Origin: Mesorhizobium sp. M4B.F.Ca.ET.203.01.1.1 | Lineage (GTDB): Bacteria > Pseudomonadota > Alphaproteobacteria > Rhizobiales > Rhizobiaceae | NCBI RefSeq assembly: GCF_004791025.1 | Contig: NZ_SRUO01000004.1 | Location: 62,001-126,000, forward strand | Length of the DNA stretch: 64,000 nt | Reading direction: 5' to 3' | Part shown: positions 17,226-26,622 of the stretch, in pieces | Layout of the letters: every line of letters begins with the position of its first letter | Position numbering within the stretch: the stretch's first letter is position 1 | Made by a program: the position numbers and the translations under genes | Notes under the pieces: model-generated | Seen by the model: the letters and a program-made list of their open reading frames with translations, nothing else | The model's database searches: none | Told to the model about the DNA's origin: nothing

Positions 17226-19013
17226 ATGATCCATCAGCAGAATATCGCCGCGGCAGCACCCACGAGCGTCGAACGGGTGGTCGAGGAGCGGACCTTCAGG
17301 ACCCATGACGGCACCGAGATCTTCTATCGCTACTGGCCGGCGGTGGGTGACAAGCCCAAGGGCGCCGTCCTTCTCTTCCATCGCGGCCACGAGCATGGCG
17401 GCCGCATGGCGCATCTGGTCGACGAGCTCGCCATGCCGGGCTACGCCTTCTATGCCTGGGACGCGCGCGGCAACGGGCGCTCGGCAGGCGAGCGCGGCTA
17501 CGCGCCGTCCTTCGCCGCCCTTGTGCGCGACATCGACTGCTTCGTGCGCGAGATCGCGCGTGACGGTTTCGGCCAGCGCGATCTGGCACTCATCGCGCAG
17601 TCCTTCGGGGCGGTGCTCGCCGCTGCCTGGGTGCATGACTACGCGCCCGACATCCGCGCGCTGGTGCTCGCCTCGCCGGCCTTCTCGGTCAAGCTCTACG
17701 TGCCCTTCGCCAAGGAGGGCATCGCGCTCTGGCAGAAGCTCAAAGGCCGCTTCTTCGTCAATTCCTACGTCAAGGCGAAATTCCTCACCCATGATCCGGA
17801 GCGCATCGCCTCCTTCGACGCCGATCCGCTGATCACCCGCCCGATCGCCTCCAACATACTGGTCGAGCTCTACGCGCATGCCGCCCGCATCGTTGCGGAC
17901 GCGCGCGCGATCACCGTGCCGACACAGCTGCTGATCTCGGGCGCCGACTGGGTGGTGCGGCACGGCCCGCAGCACGAATTCTTCGTCAATCTGGCGAGCC
18001 CGGCCAAGGAGCGGCACGTGCTGCCCGGGTTCTTCCACGACACGCTCGGCGAACGCGAGCGCAAATACGCACTCGACCTGATCCGGCCATTCCTCGAGAA
18101 ACAGTACACGACGCCCGAGAAGCCCGCCGATCTGACTGTCGCCGACCGCGCCGGCTACACGCGCGACGAGGCCGACAAGCTTGCCTCGCCGCTGCCGCTG
18201 TTGTCGCCCAGGGGCCTCTACTGGGCGATGAGCCGCGCCTTCATCCGCATGGGCTCCTGGTTCTCGACCGGGCTCAAGACCGGGATTGCCACCGGCTTCG
18301 ATTCCGGCTCCACGCTCGACTATGTCTATGAAAACGAGGCGCGCGGCGTCAGCCATGTCGGCCGCATGGTCGACCGCACCTTCCTCGATGCCATCGGCTG
18401 GCGCGGCATCCGCCAGCGCAAGCTTCATCTGGAAGAGCTGATCGCCAGCGCCACGGAGCAGCTGAATGCTGCCGGCCGGCCCGTGCACATCCTCGACATC
18501 GCCGCCGGCCATGGTCGCTACGTGCTCGATGCCGTCGCCAAATGCGCCGTGCCCCCGGCAAGTGTCAGGCTGCAGGACTATTCCCAGCTGAATGTCGGGC
18601 TCGGCACCAGGCTGATCGCCGAGCGGAACCTGCCGACCAGCGTCACGTTCCGCCAGGCCGACGCCTTCGATACCGGAATGCTGGCCGGGCTGAAGCCGGC
18701 GCCGGACCTCGCCATCGTCTCCGGGCTCTATGAGCTGTTCGCGGACAATGCACTGATTTCCCGCTCGCTCGGCGGATTGGCCGGCGCCATGCAGCCCGGC
18801 GCGCTGCTGATCTACACCAACCAACCCTGGCACCCGCAGCTGGAGATGATCGCGCGCAGCCTGACCTCGCATCGCGGCGGCCAGGCCTGGGTGATGCGGC
18901 GGCGCACGCAAAGAGAGATGGACCAGCTGGTGAAGGCCGCCGGCTTCGAGAAGATCGACCAGCGCATCGACCAGTGGGGCATCTTCACCGTCTCGGTCGC
19001 CCGGCGCGTCTGA
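17226..19013 (+). CDS. ynbC: YnbC-like fusion: alpha/beta hydrolase plus methyltransferase
   Basis: A 595-residue two-domain protein; E. coli YnbC (about 585 aa) has the same build. Residues about 20-310 are a lysophospholipase/Hydrolase_4-type alpha/beta hydrolase: oxyanion region LLFHRGHEHGGRM, DARGNGRSAGERGY, nucleophile elbow AQSFG with S126, and a likely late His in LPGFFHDTLG. From about residue 420 comes a methyltransferase fold whose SAM motif is HILDIAAGHGRYVLDAV; the C-terminus reads QRIDQWGIFTVSVARR. The ATG at 17226 is preferred (GGGGG nine bases before) over a TTG overlapping the previous stop. The fusion suggests coupled deacylation and methylation of a lipid (inference). Confidence 0.88.
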   Translation: MIHQQNIAAAAPTSVERVVEERTFRTHDGTEIFYRYWPAVGDKPKGAVLLFHRGHEHGGRMAHLVDELAMPGYAFYAWDARGNGRSAGERGYAPSFAALVRDIDCFVREIARDGFGQRDLALIAQSFGAVLAAAWVHDYAPDIRALVLASPAFSVKLYVPFAKEGIALWQKLKGRFFVNSYVKAKFLTHDPERIASFDADPLITRPIASNILVELYAHAARIVADARAITVPTQLLISGADWVVRHGPQHEFFVNLASPAKERHVLPGFFHDTLGERERKYALDLIRPFLEKQYTTPEKPADLTVADRAGYTRDEADKLASPLPLLSPRGLYWAMSRAFIRMGSWFSTGLKTGIATGFDSGSTLDYVYENEARGVSHVGRMVDRTFLDAIGWRGIRQRKLHLEELIASATEQLNAAGRPVHILDIAAGHGRYVLDAVAKCAVPPASVRLQDYSQLNVGLGTRLIAERNLPTSVTFRQADAFDTGMLAGLKPAPDLAIVSGLYELFADNALISRSLGGLAGAMQPGALLIYTNQPWHPQLEMIARSLTSHRGGQAWVMRRRTQREMDQLVKAAGFEKIDQRIDQWGIFTVSVARRV

Positions 19014-19020
19014 GGAAGCC

Positions 19021-20355
19021 GTGCCCGCCGCCGACCCTGCCCCAGTCCCCATCGCGACCGAGCGGCCGAAGGATAAATTCGGCGCCATCCTGCTGCGCGC
19101 GGCGCTCTGGCTGGCGCTGCTCGCGCCGCTGTTCTACTCGACCTACGGCTTCGCCAACTGGCTGGCGTCGCGCCGCGACGACGTCGGCAGCATCGTCTTT
19201 GGCTGGGAACGCGACATTCCGTTCATGGCCTGGACGATCGTGCCCTACTGGTCGATCAACCTGTTCTACGGACTGTCGCTGCTCCTCAACGACAGCAAGC
19301 GCGGCGTCGACCGCCTTGCCGGCCGCTATCTGACGGCGCAGGCCGTCGCGGTGATCTGCTTCATCCTGTTCCCGCTCAAGGCCACCTTCGTGCGGCCGGA
19401 GACATCGGGCCTGCCGGGATTCCTGTTCGCGGTGCTCGGCGGTTTCGACAAACCGTTCAACCAGGCGCCGTCGCTGCACATAGCGCTGCTGGTGATAATC
19501 TGGGATCACTGGCGGCACAGGCTGACCGGAATCGCGGGAATTATCTGGCATGTCTGGTGCTTGCTGATCGGAGCCTCGGTGTTGACGACATGGCAGCACC
19601 ACTTCATCGACATTCCGACCGGCGCGCTTCTCGGCCTGTTCGCTGTGTGGCTCTTCCCGCGCGAGGGCGAGCTGCCGTTCGCCGGCTTCCGGCTGACCGC
19701 CGACAGGAGAGCGCGGCGGCTGGCGCTCTTCTATGGGCTGGGGGCGGCGCTGCTGCTCGCCAGCGCGGCCGGCGGCGCACTTGTGTCGCCGATAGCCCTC
19801 GTGCTGCTGTGGCCGGCGCTGGCGCTTGCCATCGTCGCCTTTGCCTATGCCGGGGCCGGGGTGAAAGTGTTCCAGAAATCGGCCGACGGCAGTGTGCCGC
19901 TCGCCAGCCGCCTGCTGCTCTGGCCCTACCGTGTCGGCGCGAAAATCAATCTCTGGGCCTGGACGCGCACGCTGCCGCCCCGCGTGCCGGTCGCCGACGG
20001 CGTCTTCCTCGGCCGCTTCCCGACGACGGCCGAAGCTAATGGCTTCGGCACGGTGGTCGACCTTGCCGCCGAGTTGGAGCGGCCGGCTCGCGCGTCATGC
20101 CGATGGATCAGCCTTGCCGTACTCGACCTGATGCCGCCAGCCGAGAAGGAACTCTCCGAAGCGGTGCAGGCGATCGAGGCGGCGCGCCGGCAGGGCACGG
20201 TGCTGATCTGCTGCGCGCTCGGCTTCCAACGCAGCGCTACCGTCGCCGCCGCATGGCTGGTCGGCACCGGCCGCTCGCACACTGCAGCGCAGGCGCGCAA
20301 ACTGCTCGCCGCCTCCGGCCGACCGGTGCACATTCAGGCCGGGGAAGCTGCATGA
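19021..20355 (+). CDS. ynbD: YnbD-like fusion: PAP2-type and dual-specificity phosphatase
   Basis: A 444-residue membrane protein. The N-terminal half has about six membrane helices with PAP2-type motifs (KPFNQAPSLHIALL around 143-157 and TWQHHFIDIPTGALLG), giving the Ser-x-His and His/Asp of phosphatidic-acid phosphatases. The C-terminal domain holds a tyrosine/dual-specificity-phosphatase P-loop, C-ALGFQ-R-S (CX5R) near residue 395, in VLICCALGFQRSATVAAAWL. This double-phosphatase plan is that of E. coli YnbD. A GTG start at 19021 lies seven bases after the ynbC stop, so the gene is in the same operon. Confidence 0.88.
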   Translation: MPAADPAPVPIATERPKDKFGAILLRAALWLALLAPLFYSTYGFANWLASRRDDVGSIVFGWERDIPFMAWTIVPYWSINLFYGLSLLLNDSKRGVDRLAGRYLTAQAVAVICFILFPLKATFVRPETSGLPGFLFAVLGGFDKPFNQAPSLHIALLVIIWDHWRHRLTGIAGIIWHVWCLLIGASVLTTWQHHFIDIPTGALLGLFAVWLFPREGELPFAGFRLTADRRARRLALFYGLGAALLLASAAGGALVSPIALVLLWPALALAIVAFAYAGAGVKVFQKSADGSVPLASRLLLWPYRVGAKINLWAWTRTLPPRVPVADGVFLGRFPTTAEANGFGTVVDLAAELERPARASCRWISLAVLDLMPPAEKELSEAVQAIEAARRQGTVLICCALGFQRSATVAAAWLVGTGRSHTAAQARKLLAASGRPVHIQAGEAA

Positions 20356-20786
20356 GCAGCAACCCCTATCAGGACAAAGCCGGCGCGTTCGCCGCCGGAC
20401 TTATACTGCAGGCGGCATGGCCACTGCTGGCGGTCGCTGCTTGCCTGCTCGCCGCGCCGGTGATCGGGCTGGCGGCCGCGCCGCAGGTGACACCGCTATC
20501 GGCGGCGGCGTGGCTGGTGGCTGCGGCGGCGGCTCTAGCTACCCTCGCCTTCATCGCGCTTATCCTGTTCGATGCGCTGTTGTTCCGGCTGATGGCGAGC
20601 CATGACAGCGAGGTTTCGGGCGGCGGCGCGGTCGACGATTTGCTCGCCCGCATGCGGCTGAAGCCGACGCCGGCCCAGACGCGATCGCTCGACCAGCGCA
20701 TAGCGGGCACGCGCCGGCTGCTGACAAAACAGCGCATAGCCTTTGCGGTGTTCGCGGCAGCGTCACTGATGGCGGCATTGCTTTGA
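20352..20786 (+). CDS. Small membrane protein in the phospholipid operon (144 aa)
   Basis: The start overlaps the end of ynbD (ATGA). Two strong membrane helices lie at about 18-42 and 50-75, and a third closes the protein (RIAFAVFAAASLMAAL). Between them is a charged cytoplasmic segment (SGGGAVDDLLARMRLKPTPAQTRSLDQRIAGTRRLL). I recognise no family, and E. coli ynb has no counterpart. By position it is probably an accessory or scaffold subunit of the lipid-modifying set. Confidence 0.8.
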   Translation: MSSNPYQDKAGAFAAGLILQAAWPLLAVAACLLAAPVIGLAAAPQVTPLSAAAWLVAAAAALATLAFIALILFDALLFRLMASHDSEVSGGGAVDDLLARMRLKPTPAQTRSLDQRIAGTRRLLTKQRIAFAVFAAASLMAALL

Positions 20787-20793
20787 GACTTCG

Positions 20794-21462
20794 ATGACAA
20801 AACTCCACATCCGCGCCAACACCTTCACCCTCCTGCAGACCATCACCTCGGTCGGCCTGTCGGCGATGGCCTGGGTGGTGACTGGGGTCAGGCCGATCTG
20901 GAACGGCAGCCAGCCGTCGGAGCGGCAGCGCATCTATTTCGCCAACCATGCCAGCCATGGCGACTTCATCCTGCTCTCGGCCTGCCTCAGCGAGAAGGTG
21001 CGCGCCCGCACCCATGCGGTTGCCGCGGCCGAATATTGGGGCAAGTCGCGGCTGCGCCGCTACATCGCCGAGGACATGCTGTCCTCCGTATTGATCCATC
21101 GCCAGTGGACCGACGAGGCCGAGAACCCGATCAACATCATGCTGTCGGTGCTTGACCAGGGTCATTCGCTGATCCTGTTCCCCGAGGGCACCCGCAACAC
21201 CACCGACGAGCCGCTGCTGCCGTTCCGCTCCGGCCTCTACAATCTCTCGATGGCGCGGCCGGAAGTCGAGCTCATCCCGTGCTGGATCGAGAACATGTCT
21301 CGGGTTCTGCCCAAGGGCCAGTTCCTGCCGGTGCCGCTTTTGTGCCGCGTCGTCTTCGGCCCGGCTGTCACCATCGCGCCCGGCGAAGAGCGCCGCGCCT
21401 TCCTCGAACGCGCCCGCCAGACGCTGCTGGCCCTCGACCCCCGTCCGGACCGGGACGACTAG
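20794..21462 (+). CDS. 1-acyl-sn-glycerol-3-phosphate acyltransferase (PlsC family)
   Basis: A 222-residue acyltransferase that would acylate lysophosphatidic acid or a similar lysolipid at the membrane. The catalytic HX4D box is H-ASHG-D (IYFANHASHGDFILL, about 48-62) and the substrate motif is LFPEGTRNT (about 128-136). One N-terminal hydrophobic segment anchors it. It lies seven bases after the previous gene. In this operon it can supply phosphatidic acid to the CDP-DAG synthase that follows (inference). Confidence 0.9.
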   Translation: MTKLHIRANTFTLLQTITSVGLSAMAWVVTGVRPIWNGSQPSERQRIYFANHASHGDFILLSACLSEKVRARTHAVAAAEYWGKSRLRRYIAEDMLSSVLIHRQWTDEAENPINIMLSVLDQGHSLILFPEGTRNTTDEPLLPFRSGLYNLSMARPEVELIPCWIENMSRVLPKGQFLPVPLLCRVVFGPAVTIAPGEERRAFLERARQTLLALDPRPDRDD

Positions 21463-21542
21463 ACCATGATCCCAAAAAGTGGCTCCCGGTTTTTGGAAAA
21501 GACTATGGTCAAACAAAAAGACAGGGCCGGAGGCCCGAAATA

Positions 21543-22490
21543 ATGCCGCTGCCGCCGATACATGAAACCATGATCCTGATCGCCGGCCTGGTCGCCGTGC
21601 TGTCGACGGCCAGCGTCACCGCCGGCATATTGTCGTGGCGGGCGCCGAAGCCGCTGTCGCCGACGCTCACCAACCTCACCCAGCGCATCAACGCCTGGTG
21701 GGTGATGGTGGTGGCGATCACGGTCGCCTTCTTCTTCGGCCATGCCGGCATGACCATCCTGTTCGCGCTGATCTCGTTCGCGGCACTGCGCGAATTCGTG
21801 ACGCTGACGCACAGCCGGCGCAGCGACCACTGGGTGCTGCTCGGCATGTTCGCCATCATCATTCCGTTCCAGTACTGGCTGGTGTGGACGGCCTGGTACG
21901 GGCTCTTCACCATCTTCATCCCTGTCTACTGCTTCCTGCTGATGCCGGCCATGACCGCGCTCAACGGCGACACCGAGCGCTTCCTGGAGCGCGTCTCGGC
22001 GCAGCAATGGGCGATCATGATCTCGGTCTACTTCGTCAGCCACGTGCCGGCGCTGCTGACGCTGAACGTGCCCGGCTTCGAGGGCCGCAACCTGCTGCTC
22101 ATCGCCTTCCTGATCATCACCGTGCAGGGCAGCGACGTGCTGCAATACATCTTCGGCAAGCTGTTCGGAAAACATCTGCTGTCGCCGAAGGTGTCGCCTT
22201 CGAAAACCTGGGAAGGGCTGGTCGGCGGGCTTGCGGCGTCGAGCCTGCTCGGCGCGCTCTTGTCCTTCCTGACGCCGTTCTCGCCGCTGCAGGCCGCCGT
22301 CGTCGCCCTCGTCGCCTGCCTGATGGGCTTCCTCGGCGGCCTGGTCGCCTCGGCCATCAAGCGCGACCAGGGCGTGAAGGACTGGGGCCATCTGATCGAG
22401 GGCCATGGCGGCATGATGGACCGCGCCGACAGCCTGGTCTTCGCCGCCCCGGTGTTCTTCCACACGGTGCGGTATTTCTGGTCGGTGTGA
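21543..22490 (+). CDS. ynbB: Phosphatidate cytidylyltransferase (CdsA family, YnbB-like)
   Basis: A 315-residue protein with eight or so membrane helices that makes CDP-diacylglycerol from phosphatidic acid and CTP. The family signature is near the C-terminus: SPKVSPSKTWEGLVGG (about 215-230) and KRDQGVKDWGHLIEGHGGMMDRADSL, with the metal-binding DW and the MDRADS motif. An AGGCC-type site precedes the ATG at 21543. It is the last gene of the operon; a strong GC hairpin follows at 22517-22548. Its length and place support YnbB rather than the housekeeping CdsA. Confidence 0.88.
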   Translation: MPLPPIHETMILIAGLVAVLSTASVTAGILSWRAPKPLSPTLTNLTQRINAWWVMVVAITVAFFFGHAGMTILFALISFAALREFVTLTHSRRSDHWVLLGMFAIIIPFQYWLVWTAWYGLFTIFIPVYCFLLMPAMTALNGDTERFLERVSAQQWAIMISVYFVSHVPALLTLNVPGFEGRNLLLIAFLIITVQGSDVLQYIFGKLFGKHLLSPKVSPSKTWEGLVGGLAASSLLGALLSFLTPFSPLQAAVVALVACLMGFLGGLVASAIKRDQGVKDWGHLIEGHGGMMDRADSLVFAAPVFFHTVRYFWSV

Positions 22491-22516
22491 GGAGCCGCAA
22501 AGCCCGGCCGATACGC

Positions 22517-22548
22517 GCCCGCGCCCCTAGGCTAGCCGGGGCGCGGGC
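22517..22548 (+). terminator. GC-rich hairpin after the phospholipid operon
   Basis: Perfect 11-bp arms GCCCGCGCCCC (22517-22527) and GGGGCGCGGGC (22538-22548) enclose a 10-nt loop, 27 bp after the ynbB stop. No T-run follows, so it may act as a Rho-assisted terminator or an RNA end stabiliser. A second hairpin (AATAGAC/GTCTATT, 22606-22629) is followed by an AT-rich stretch. Confidence 0.6.
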
Positions 22549-22743
22549 CGATCGGGTGTCCCCGATTACAGCACCGTAGAGGCCGGTGCTGCTGTGCGAC
22601 CAGGCAATAGACGGACCGCCGGGTCTATTAAATAAGTTATAGTTCGGAGAGATCGTTCATCGGGCAGCGACGCGATGGCCCCCATCCCCCCAGGATTGGC
22701 AGGGTCGGCACCGGCCTTCACCCGCCGCCGCCGGCGAGGAGCC

Positions 22744-23673
22744 CTATCCCGAATGCCTTAGCCAATGCCGGTCGAAGATATCGAGGATGGCACGGAACTC
22801 GGCCGGCGGGACCTGGTTGGCAACGTCACTGTCGCCGATCAGGAATTGCGCGAGCTGCCGGTCGACGAGCCCGGGCTGATCGATCGACATGCCGAGCGCG
22901 GCCAGATCCTCCGCGATCGACTGGTCCGGCAGGAGGTAGCCGCCCCAGGCCGCTGCGTCGGGCGCCGGGTCGCGCAGGCGGATGATGAGGATCCTGGTGA
23001 TCGAGGGCTGCGGCTCCGGGCCGATGATCGAGCTGCCGCACATGTAACCGCCGAGCACGCTGCCCGGCTGCGACTGCGGGAACAGGCAGAGGAAGAACTG
23101 GGCATCGCCGCCGCTTTCCTTCAGATGCGCATAGAGGCCGCGCTTTGCCGGCGTGACCGGCCCGCCAAGCAAGAGCTGGCCCGTCGGCAAGGATTCGCGA
23201 TAGGCAGCGCTCAGGCTGTGCGCGCCAGGCCCCGGCTCGATCGACAGGTTGCCCCTGATCAGCTGGCCGCGATAGTAGGGCGAGAGCGCGCGCGAATAGC
23301 ATGCATAGGTTCCGGCGAGCGCCAGGCCGACGCTTTTCTCGTCATGCGCGGTGGCCTCGAACTGTGCGGCGGCGCGGCGTTCGAGCTCGGCTCTGTCGAC
23401 GCCGTGGCGGGAGGCGATGGCAGCGGCGAACTGCGGCAGGTCGCTGTCGGCGATCCAGGCCCCCGGCTGCTCCAGGCGAAGCAGCTTCGCCCAGTCGTCA
23501 TAGACGGCGTACTCGCGCGGCTGGGCGCGGCCCTGCAGCCATTTGTCGGCGCGGCCGAGATCGAACGCGGTCTTCGGATTGACGGCCCGGAACGCCGCCG
23601 CCAGCTCCTTGCGGGTGACGGTGCCGAGCAGGGCCGAGGTCAGCCGGAGTTTTTGCGCGATATGCTGTGCCAT
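22744..23673 (-). CDS. Hypothetical regulator-like protein (309 aa)
   Basis: A soluble protein. The first 70 residues are helical and resemble a degenerate helix-turn-helix (TRKELAAAFRAVNPKTAFDL, RADKWLQGRAQPREYAVYDDW). The rest is a mixed alpha/beta domain with SVGLALAGTYACYSRALSPY and PSITRILIIRLRDPAPD. No catalytic motif is seen. The ATG at 23673 is weakly supported (AGGGAC upstream); the reading frame extends further without a better start. It may be a DNA-binding protein with a ligand-sensing C-terminal half (low confidence). Confidence 0.65.
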   Translation of the reverse strand: MAQHIAQKLRLTSALLGTVTRKELAAAFRAVNPKTAFDLGRADKWLQGRAQPREYAVYDDWAKLLRLEQPGAWIADSDLPQFAAAIASRHGVDRAELERRAAAQFEATAHDEKSVGLALAGTYACYSRALSPYYRGQLIRGNLSIEPGPGAHSLSAAYRESLPTGQLLLGGPVTPAKRGLYAHLKESGGDAQFFLCLFPQSQPGSVLGGYMCGSSIIGPEPQPSITRILIIRLRDPAPDAAAWGGYLLPDQSIAEDLAALGMSIDQPGLVDRQLAQFLIGDSDVANQVPPAEFRAILDIFDRHWLRHSG

Positions 23674-23991
23674 GCGGCCGCCGTCCCTGGGCCTGTTCCA
23701 TCCCGGTCGACCGGAATGGCTCGCCCCTTTTCGAGCACGGCCCCGGTCCGGGATCGTGCTCCCATGCCAGCTGCTAGCCATAGCATGCGCCGGCACGTCC
23801 TCCCATTGTACTTTTCCACAAGCTAATATTCCAGGAATTCCAAAGAATTCCACGGCGTTCCGCACGCGATCCCTTTCCGGTCCGGCGCCTGGCGCTAAGC
23901 TCGCCGGCGCTAGGGGAAGGCCACGAGGAAAAGCGGAATTGGCTCGGGCAGACCGCCCAACGCCTCCGCATTCAGGCAGGGAGGAACCGAC

Positions 23992-24219
23992 ATGAAGCTC
24001 GTTCTGTCAGCGCTGCTCGTCGTGCTTGCGCTGGCGCAGGCCGCGGAAGCCAAGAAGAAAGTCCCGGTGGCGAAGGACGACGCGAAGGTCGAGGCGACCC
24101 GGCCGCCGCTGGACAACACGGCCACAGGCGGGATCACGCCTGCCGGCGCCAAGCCGGCGACGACCAACCAGGATGGCTACAATTCGATCTATCCGCCAGC
24201 AATCTACCTGCATTTCTAG
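23992..24219 (+). CDS. Small secreted protein (75 aa)
   Basis: Signal peptide MKLVLSALLVVLALAQAAEA, then a 55-residue Lys/Pro/Thr-rich chain with KKKVPVAKDD and a C-terminal NSIYPPAIYLHF. GGAGGAA stands just before the ATG. The mature part looks disordered and has no Cys. No family is recognised. It stands alone between two leftward genes. Confidence 0.75.
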   Translation: MKLVLSALLVVLALAQAAEAKKKVPVAKDDAKVEATRPPLDNTATGGITPAGAKPATTNQDGYNSIYPPAIYLHF

Positions 24220-24321
24220 CCCTTGGCGGGGCGGCAGTGGCGCGGGGATCAACGATCCTCGCGCCACTGCGGACGCAAACTCCCGAGGGCTCGCTTTCGC
24301 CGACCCGAGGCAACCGCGCCC

Positions 24322-26346
24322 TCAGCCGGCGACCGCGGCCGACGCCTTCTTGCGCGCCGGCTGACGGCGGGGCGGGCGGCGCTTGGCGGCGAGCTTGAGG
24401 ACCACCGGCGGTTCGCCGGACAGCGCGCCGTTGACGGCATCGACCATGCCATAGGCGACGAAGTCGGCATTGAGGTCACGGGCCTCGGCGCTGGCGGCCT
24501 GCCGGTCGCCATTGCCGGTTTCCGACCAGAAGACGATGCCAACCCTGAGCTTTGGCCGGCGGCGCTTCAGCCGCCGCACCAGGAAGCGGGCATGCTTGAC
24601 GGAATCACGGTCGAGGAAGCCGATGACGACCGCGTCGAGCGCATCGAGCTCGAGGCGGCGCACGCCGCCGGGCTCGAGATCGGCGAAGCCCGCCTTCGTC
24701 GCCTCGGCGCCCTGCACTTCTAGCACCTGCGCCAGCATGGCGGCGGCGGCATCATCGAGCTCGCCGCGGCCGCCGGCGCACAGAACCGCAATGCCGGTTC
24801 CATCCGGGAGATTGACCTCTTCGGCCTCGTCGACCTCCTTGTCCTCGCCAGGCTTGCGCTCCGACGCCTTGCGTTCGCCGGCCTTGTCATCGCCTGAGGC
24901 GGCGGCTTCCGGCTCGTCCTCTTCCTCCTCGGCTTCCTGCTGGGCACTGTCGTCGAGGTTCGCCACCAGGGTCTCGGCGCTGCCGGCCAGCAGCCGCCGC
25001 TGCTCGTCGTCGAGAACGCCGCGCATGCGGTCATGCTCGCCGAGCAGCAAAGCGGGGATCGCGACCTTGTCGTAGAACTCGAACAGATATTTGTCCTCCA
25101 GGAACTCCTCGGCATGGTCGGTCGCCTCGTCCGGATCGCCGGCCAGCAGCCGCTGGTAGAGCCGGGCGTGCGGCTCCAGCACCGGCTCGTTGCCGAACAG
25201 CACGTCGAGGAATTCGAATTGCGGCACATGGCGGCCGAGCACGACCAGGCAGACGGTGAGCGGGGTGGACAGCACCAGGCCGAGCGGACCCCAGAGCCAT
25301 GTCCAGAAGATCGCGGCGACGATGATGGCGAGCGGCGACAGCCCGGTGCGCGAGCCGTAGAGCCAAGGTTCGATCACGTTGCCGGTTATCAGTTCCATGA
25401 CGATGAACAGGGCCGCCGTCCACAAGAGCAGAGCCCAGCCGGGCGCCACGGCCAGCGCCAGGAACAGCGGCAAGAGCGCGCCGATGATCGGGCCGATATA
25501 GGGCACGAAGCGCAGCGCCAGCGCCAGCATGCCCCACAAAAGCGCATTGGGGATGCCCAGCACCCAGAGCCCGATGGTGATCGGCACGGCGTAGACGATA
25601 TTGACCACCAGCTGCATCAAAAGATACTGGCCGACACGCTTGCCGGCATCCTGCAGCGCCTGCGTGGTGCGGTGCAGGTCGCCATAGCCGACGAGACGGA
25701 TGAAGCGGTCGCGCAGATCCTCGCGCTCCATCAGCATGAAGATGACCACGACGATGACCAGGCCGGCCGAGGCGAGCGGGCTGAGCAGCGGCGCTACCAG
25801 GTTCTGCAGCACCTCGAGCGGCTTTTCGTGCGCGACGATCTCGACCGGGATCGGATCGCGTTTGGGCGTCTCGGTCGCCGAGGGCAGTTGCGGCTCCTGG
25901 CGCTCGATCTCCTGGCCGACGCGCTCGATCACTCCGCTCAGCCTGGCGATGATGCCGCCGCCGAGGCCGGTTTCCTTCAGCGCGCGGATCTTGGTCAGGA
26001 TGTTGATCTGGTAGACGGGAATGTTCTGGGCGAGATCGCTGACCTGCGTGGCGACGACAAAGGAGAACATGGCAAGCGCCGCGAAGGCGCCGAGCACGCT
26101 GGCGATGACGGCCGGAAGGCGCGGAATGCCAACGCGCTTCAGCGCGGAGACCAGGGGCGCCAGGGCGAAGGTCAAAAGCAGGGCGACGGCGATCGGCAGG
26201 AACACCTCGCGGCCGAAGTAGAGCGCCGCCACTGTCGTGACCACCGTCGCGACCGTGGGCAGCGCTGTGCGCGGATGCGCCCTCGACGCAGCCAGAAGAC
26301 CAACCAGCCCGGATCCCGACGGGCGCGTGCCGTTTTGCCGATTCAC
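24322..26346 (-). CDS. AI-2E transporter/PerM family permease with acidic-basic tail
   Basis: A 674-residue membrane protein. Residues about 10-370 form the AI-2E_transport domain with eight helices, including REVFLPIAVALLLTFALAPLV, PYIGPIIGALLPLFLALAV and TWLWGPLGLVLSTPLTVCLV. The remaining 300 residues are cytoplasmic: an acidic stretch (DDSAQQEAEEEEDEPEAA), then a B12-binding-like/receiver-like alpha/beta fold (AVLCAGGRGELDDAAAAML, LELDALDAVVIGFLDRDSVK), ending in a Lys/Arg/Ala tail. A GTG at 26346 is chosen because GGAGG precedes it by six bases. The family includes autoinducer exporters and ion antiporters, so the substrate is open. Confidence 0.87.
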   Translation of the reverse strand: MNRQNGTRPSGSGLVGLLAASRAHPRTALPTVATVVTTVAALYFGREVFLPIAVALLLTFALAPLVSALKRVGIPRLPAVIASVLGAFAALAMFSFVVATQVSDLAQNIPVYQINILTKIRALKETGLGGGIIARLSGVIERVGQEIERQEPQLPSATETPKRDPIPVEIVAHEKPLEVLQNLVAPLLSPLASAGLVIVVVIFMLMEREDLRDRFIRLVGYGDLHRTTQALQDAGKRVGQYLLMQLVVNIVYAVPITIGLWVLGIPNALLWGMLALALRFVPYIGPIIGALLPLFLALAVAPGWALLLWTAALFIVMELITGNVIEPWLYGSRTGLSPLAIIVAAIFWTWLWGPLGLVLSTPLTVCLVVLGRHVPQFEFLDVLFGNEPVLEPHARLYQRLLAGDPDEATDHAEEFLEDKYLFEFYDKVAIPALLLGEHDRMRGVLDDEQRRLLAGSAETLVANLDDSAQQEAEEEEDEPEAAASGDDKAGERKASERKPGEDKEVDEAEEVNLPDGTGIAVLCAGGRGELDDAAAAMLAQVLEVQGAEATKAGFADLEPGGVRRLELDALDAVVIGFLDRDSVKHARFLVRRLKRRRPKLRVGIVFWSETGNGDRQAASAEARDLNADFVAYGMVDAVNGALSGEPPVVLKLAAKRRPPRRQPARKKASAAVAG

Positions 26347-26622
26347 CTGATGCCTCCGCCCAACGAGGAGCATGATCAGCGATATTTCGCCGGCGTGCAA
26401 CGCACGGCGCGGCCACCCTGATGACTGCCTCTCTGTGGATTAGCAAACGCGCAGATTGCGCTTATGTTGCAGGGCGTTGTCGCAATAGCCGTAGGCGGCG
26501 CCGAAGTTGCGGCGGCGGCCGAGATGCCAACGCTCACGGCCTCTACAGTTGGCGGTTCGGATGGCGGGCGGAGATACCCGCCATTGTTGTGAGGACGGAG
26601 CGCCCGTGCGCTCTCGTTCCAG

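Noticed and set aside
17022..19088. 688-codon open frame on the minus strand opposite ynbA and ynbC
   Set aside because: It is a shadow of two well-supported genes, with no recognisable domain and low-complexity composition.
25033..26421. 462-codon plus-strand frame opposite the AI-2E-type permease
   Set aside because: Gln/Asp/Arg-rich nonsense composition expected from the complement of membrane-helix codons.
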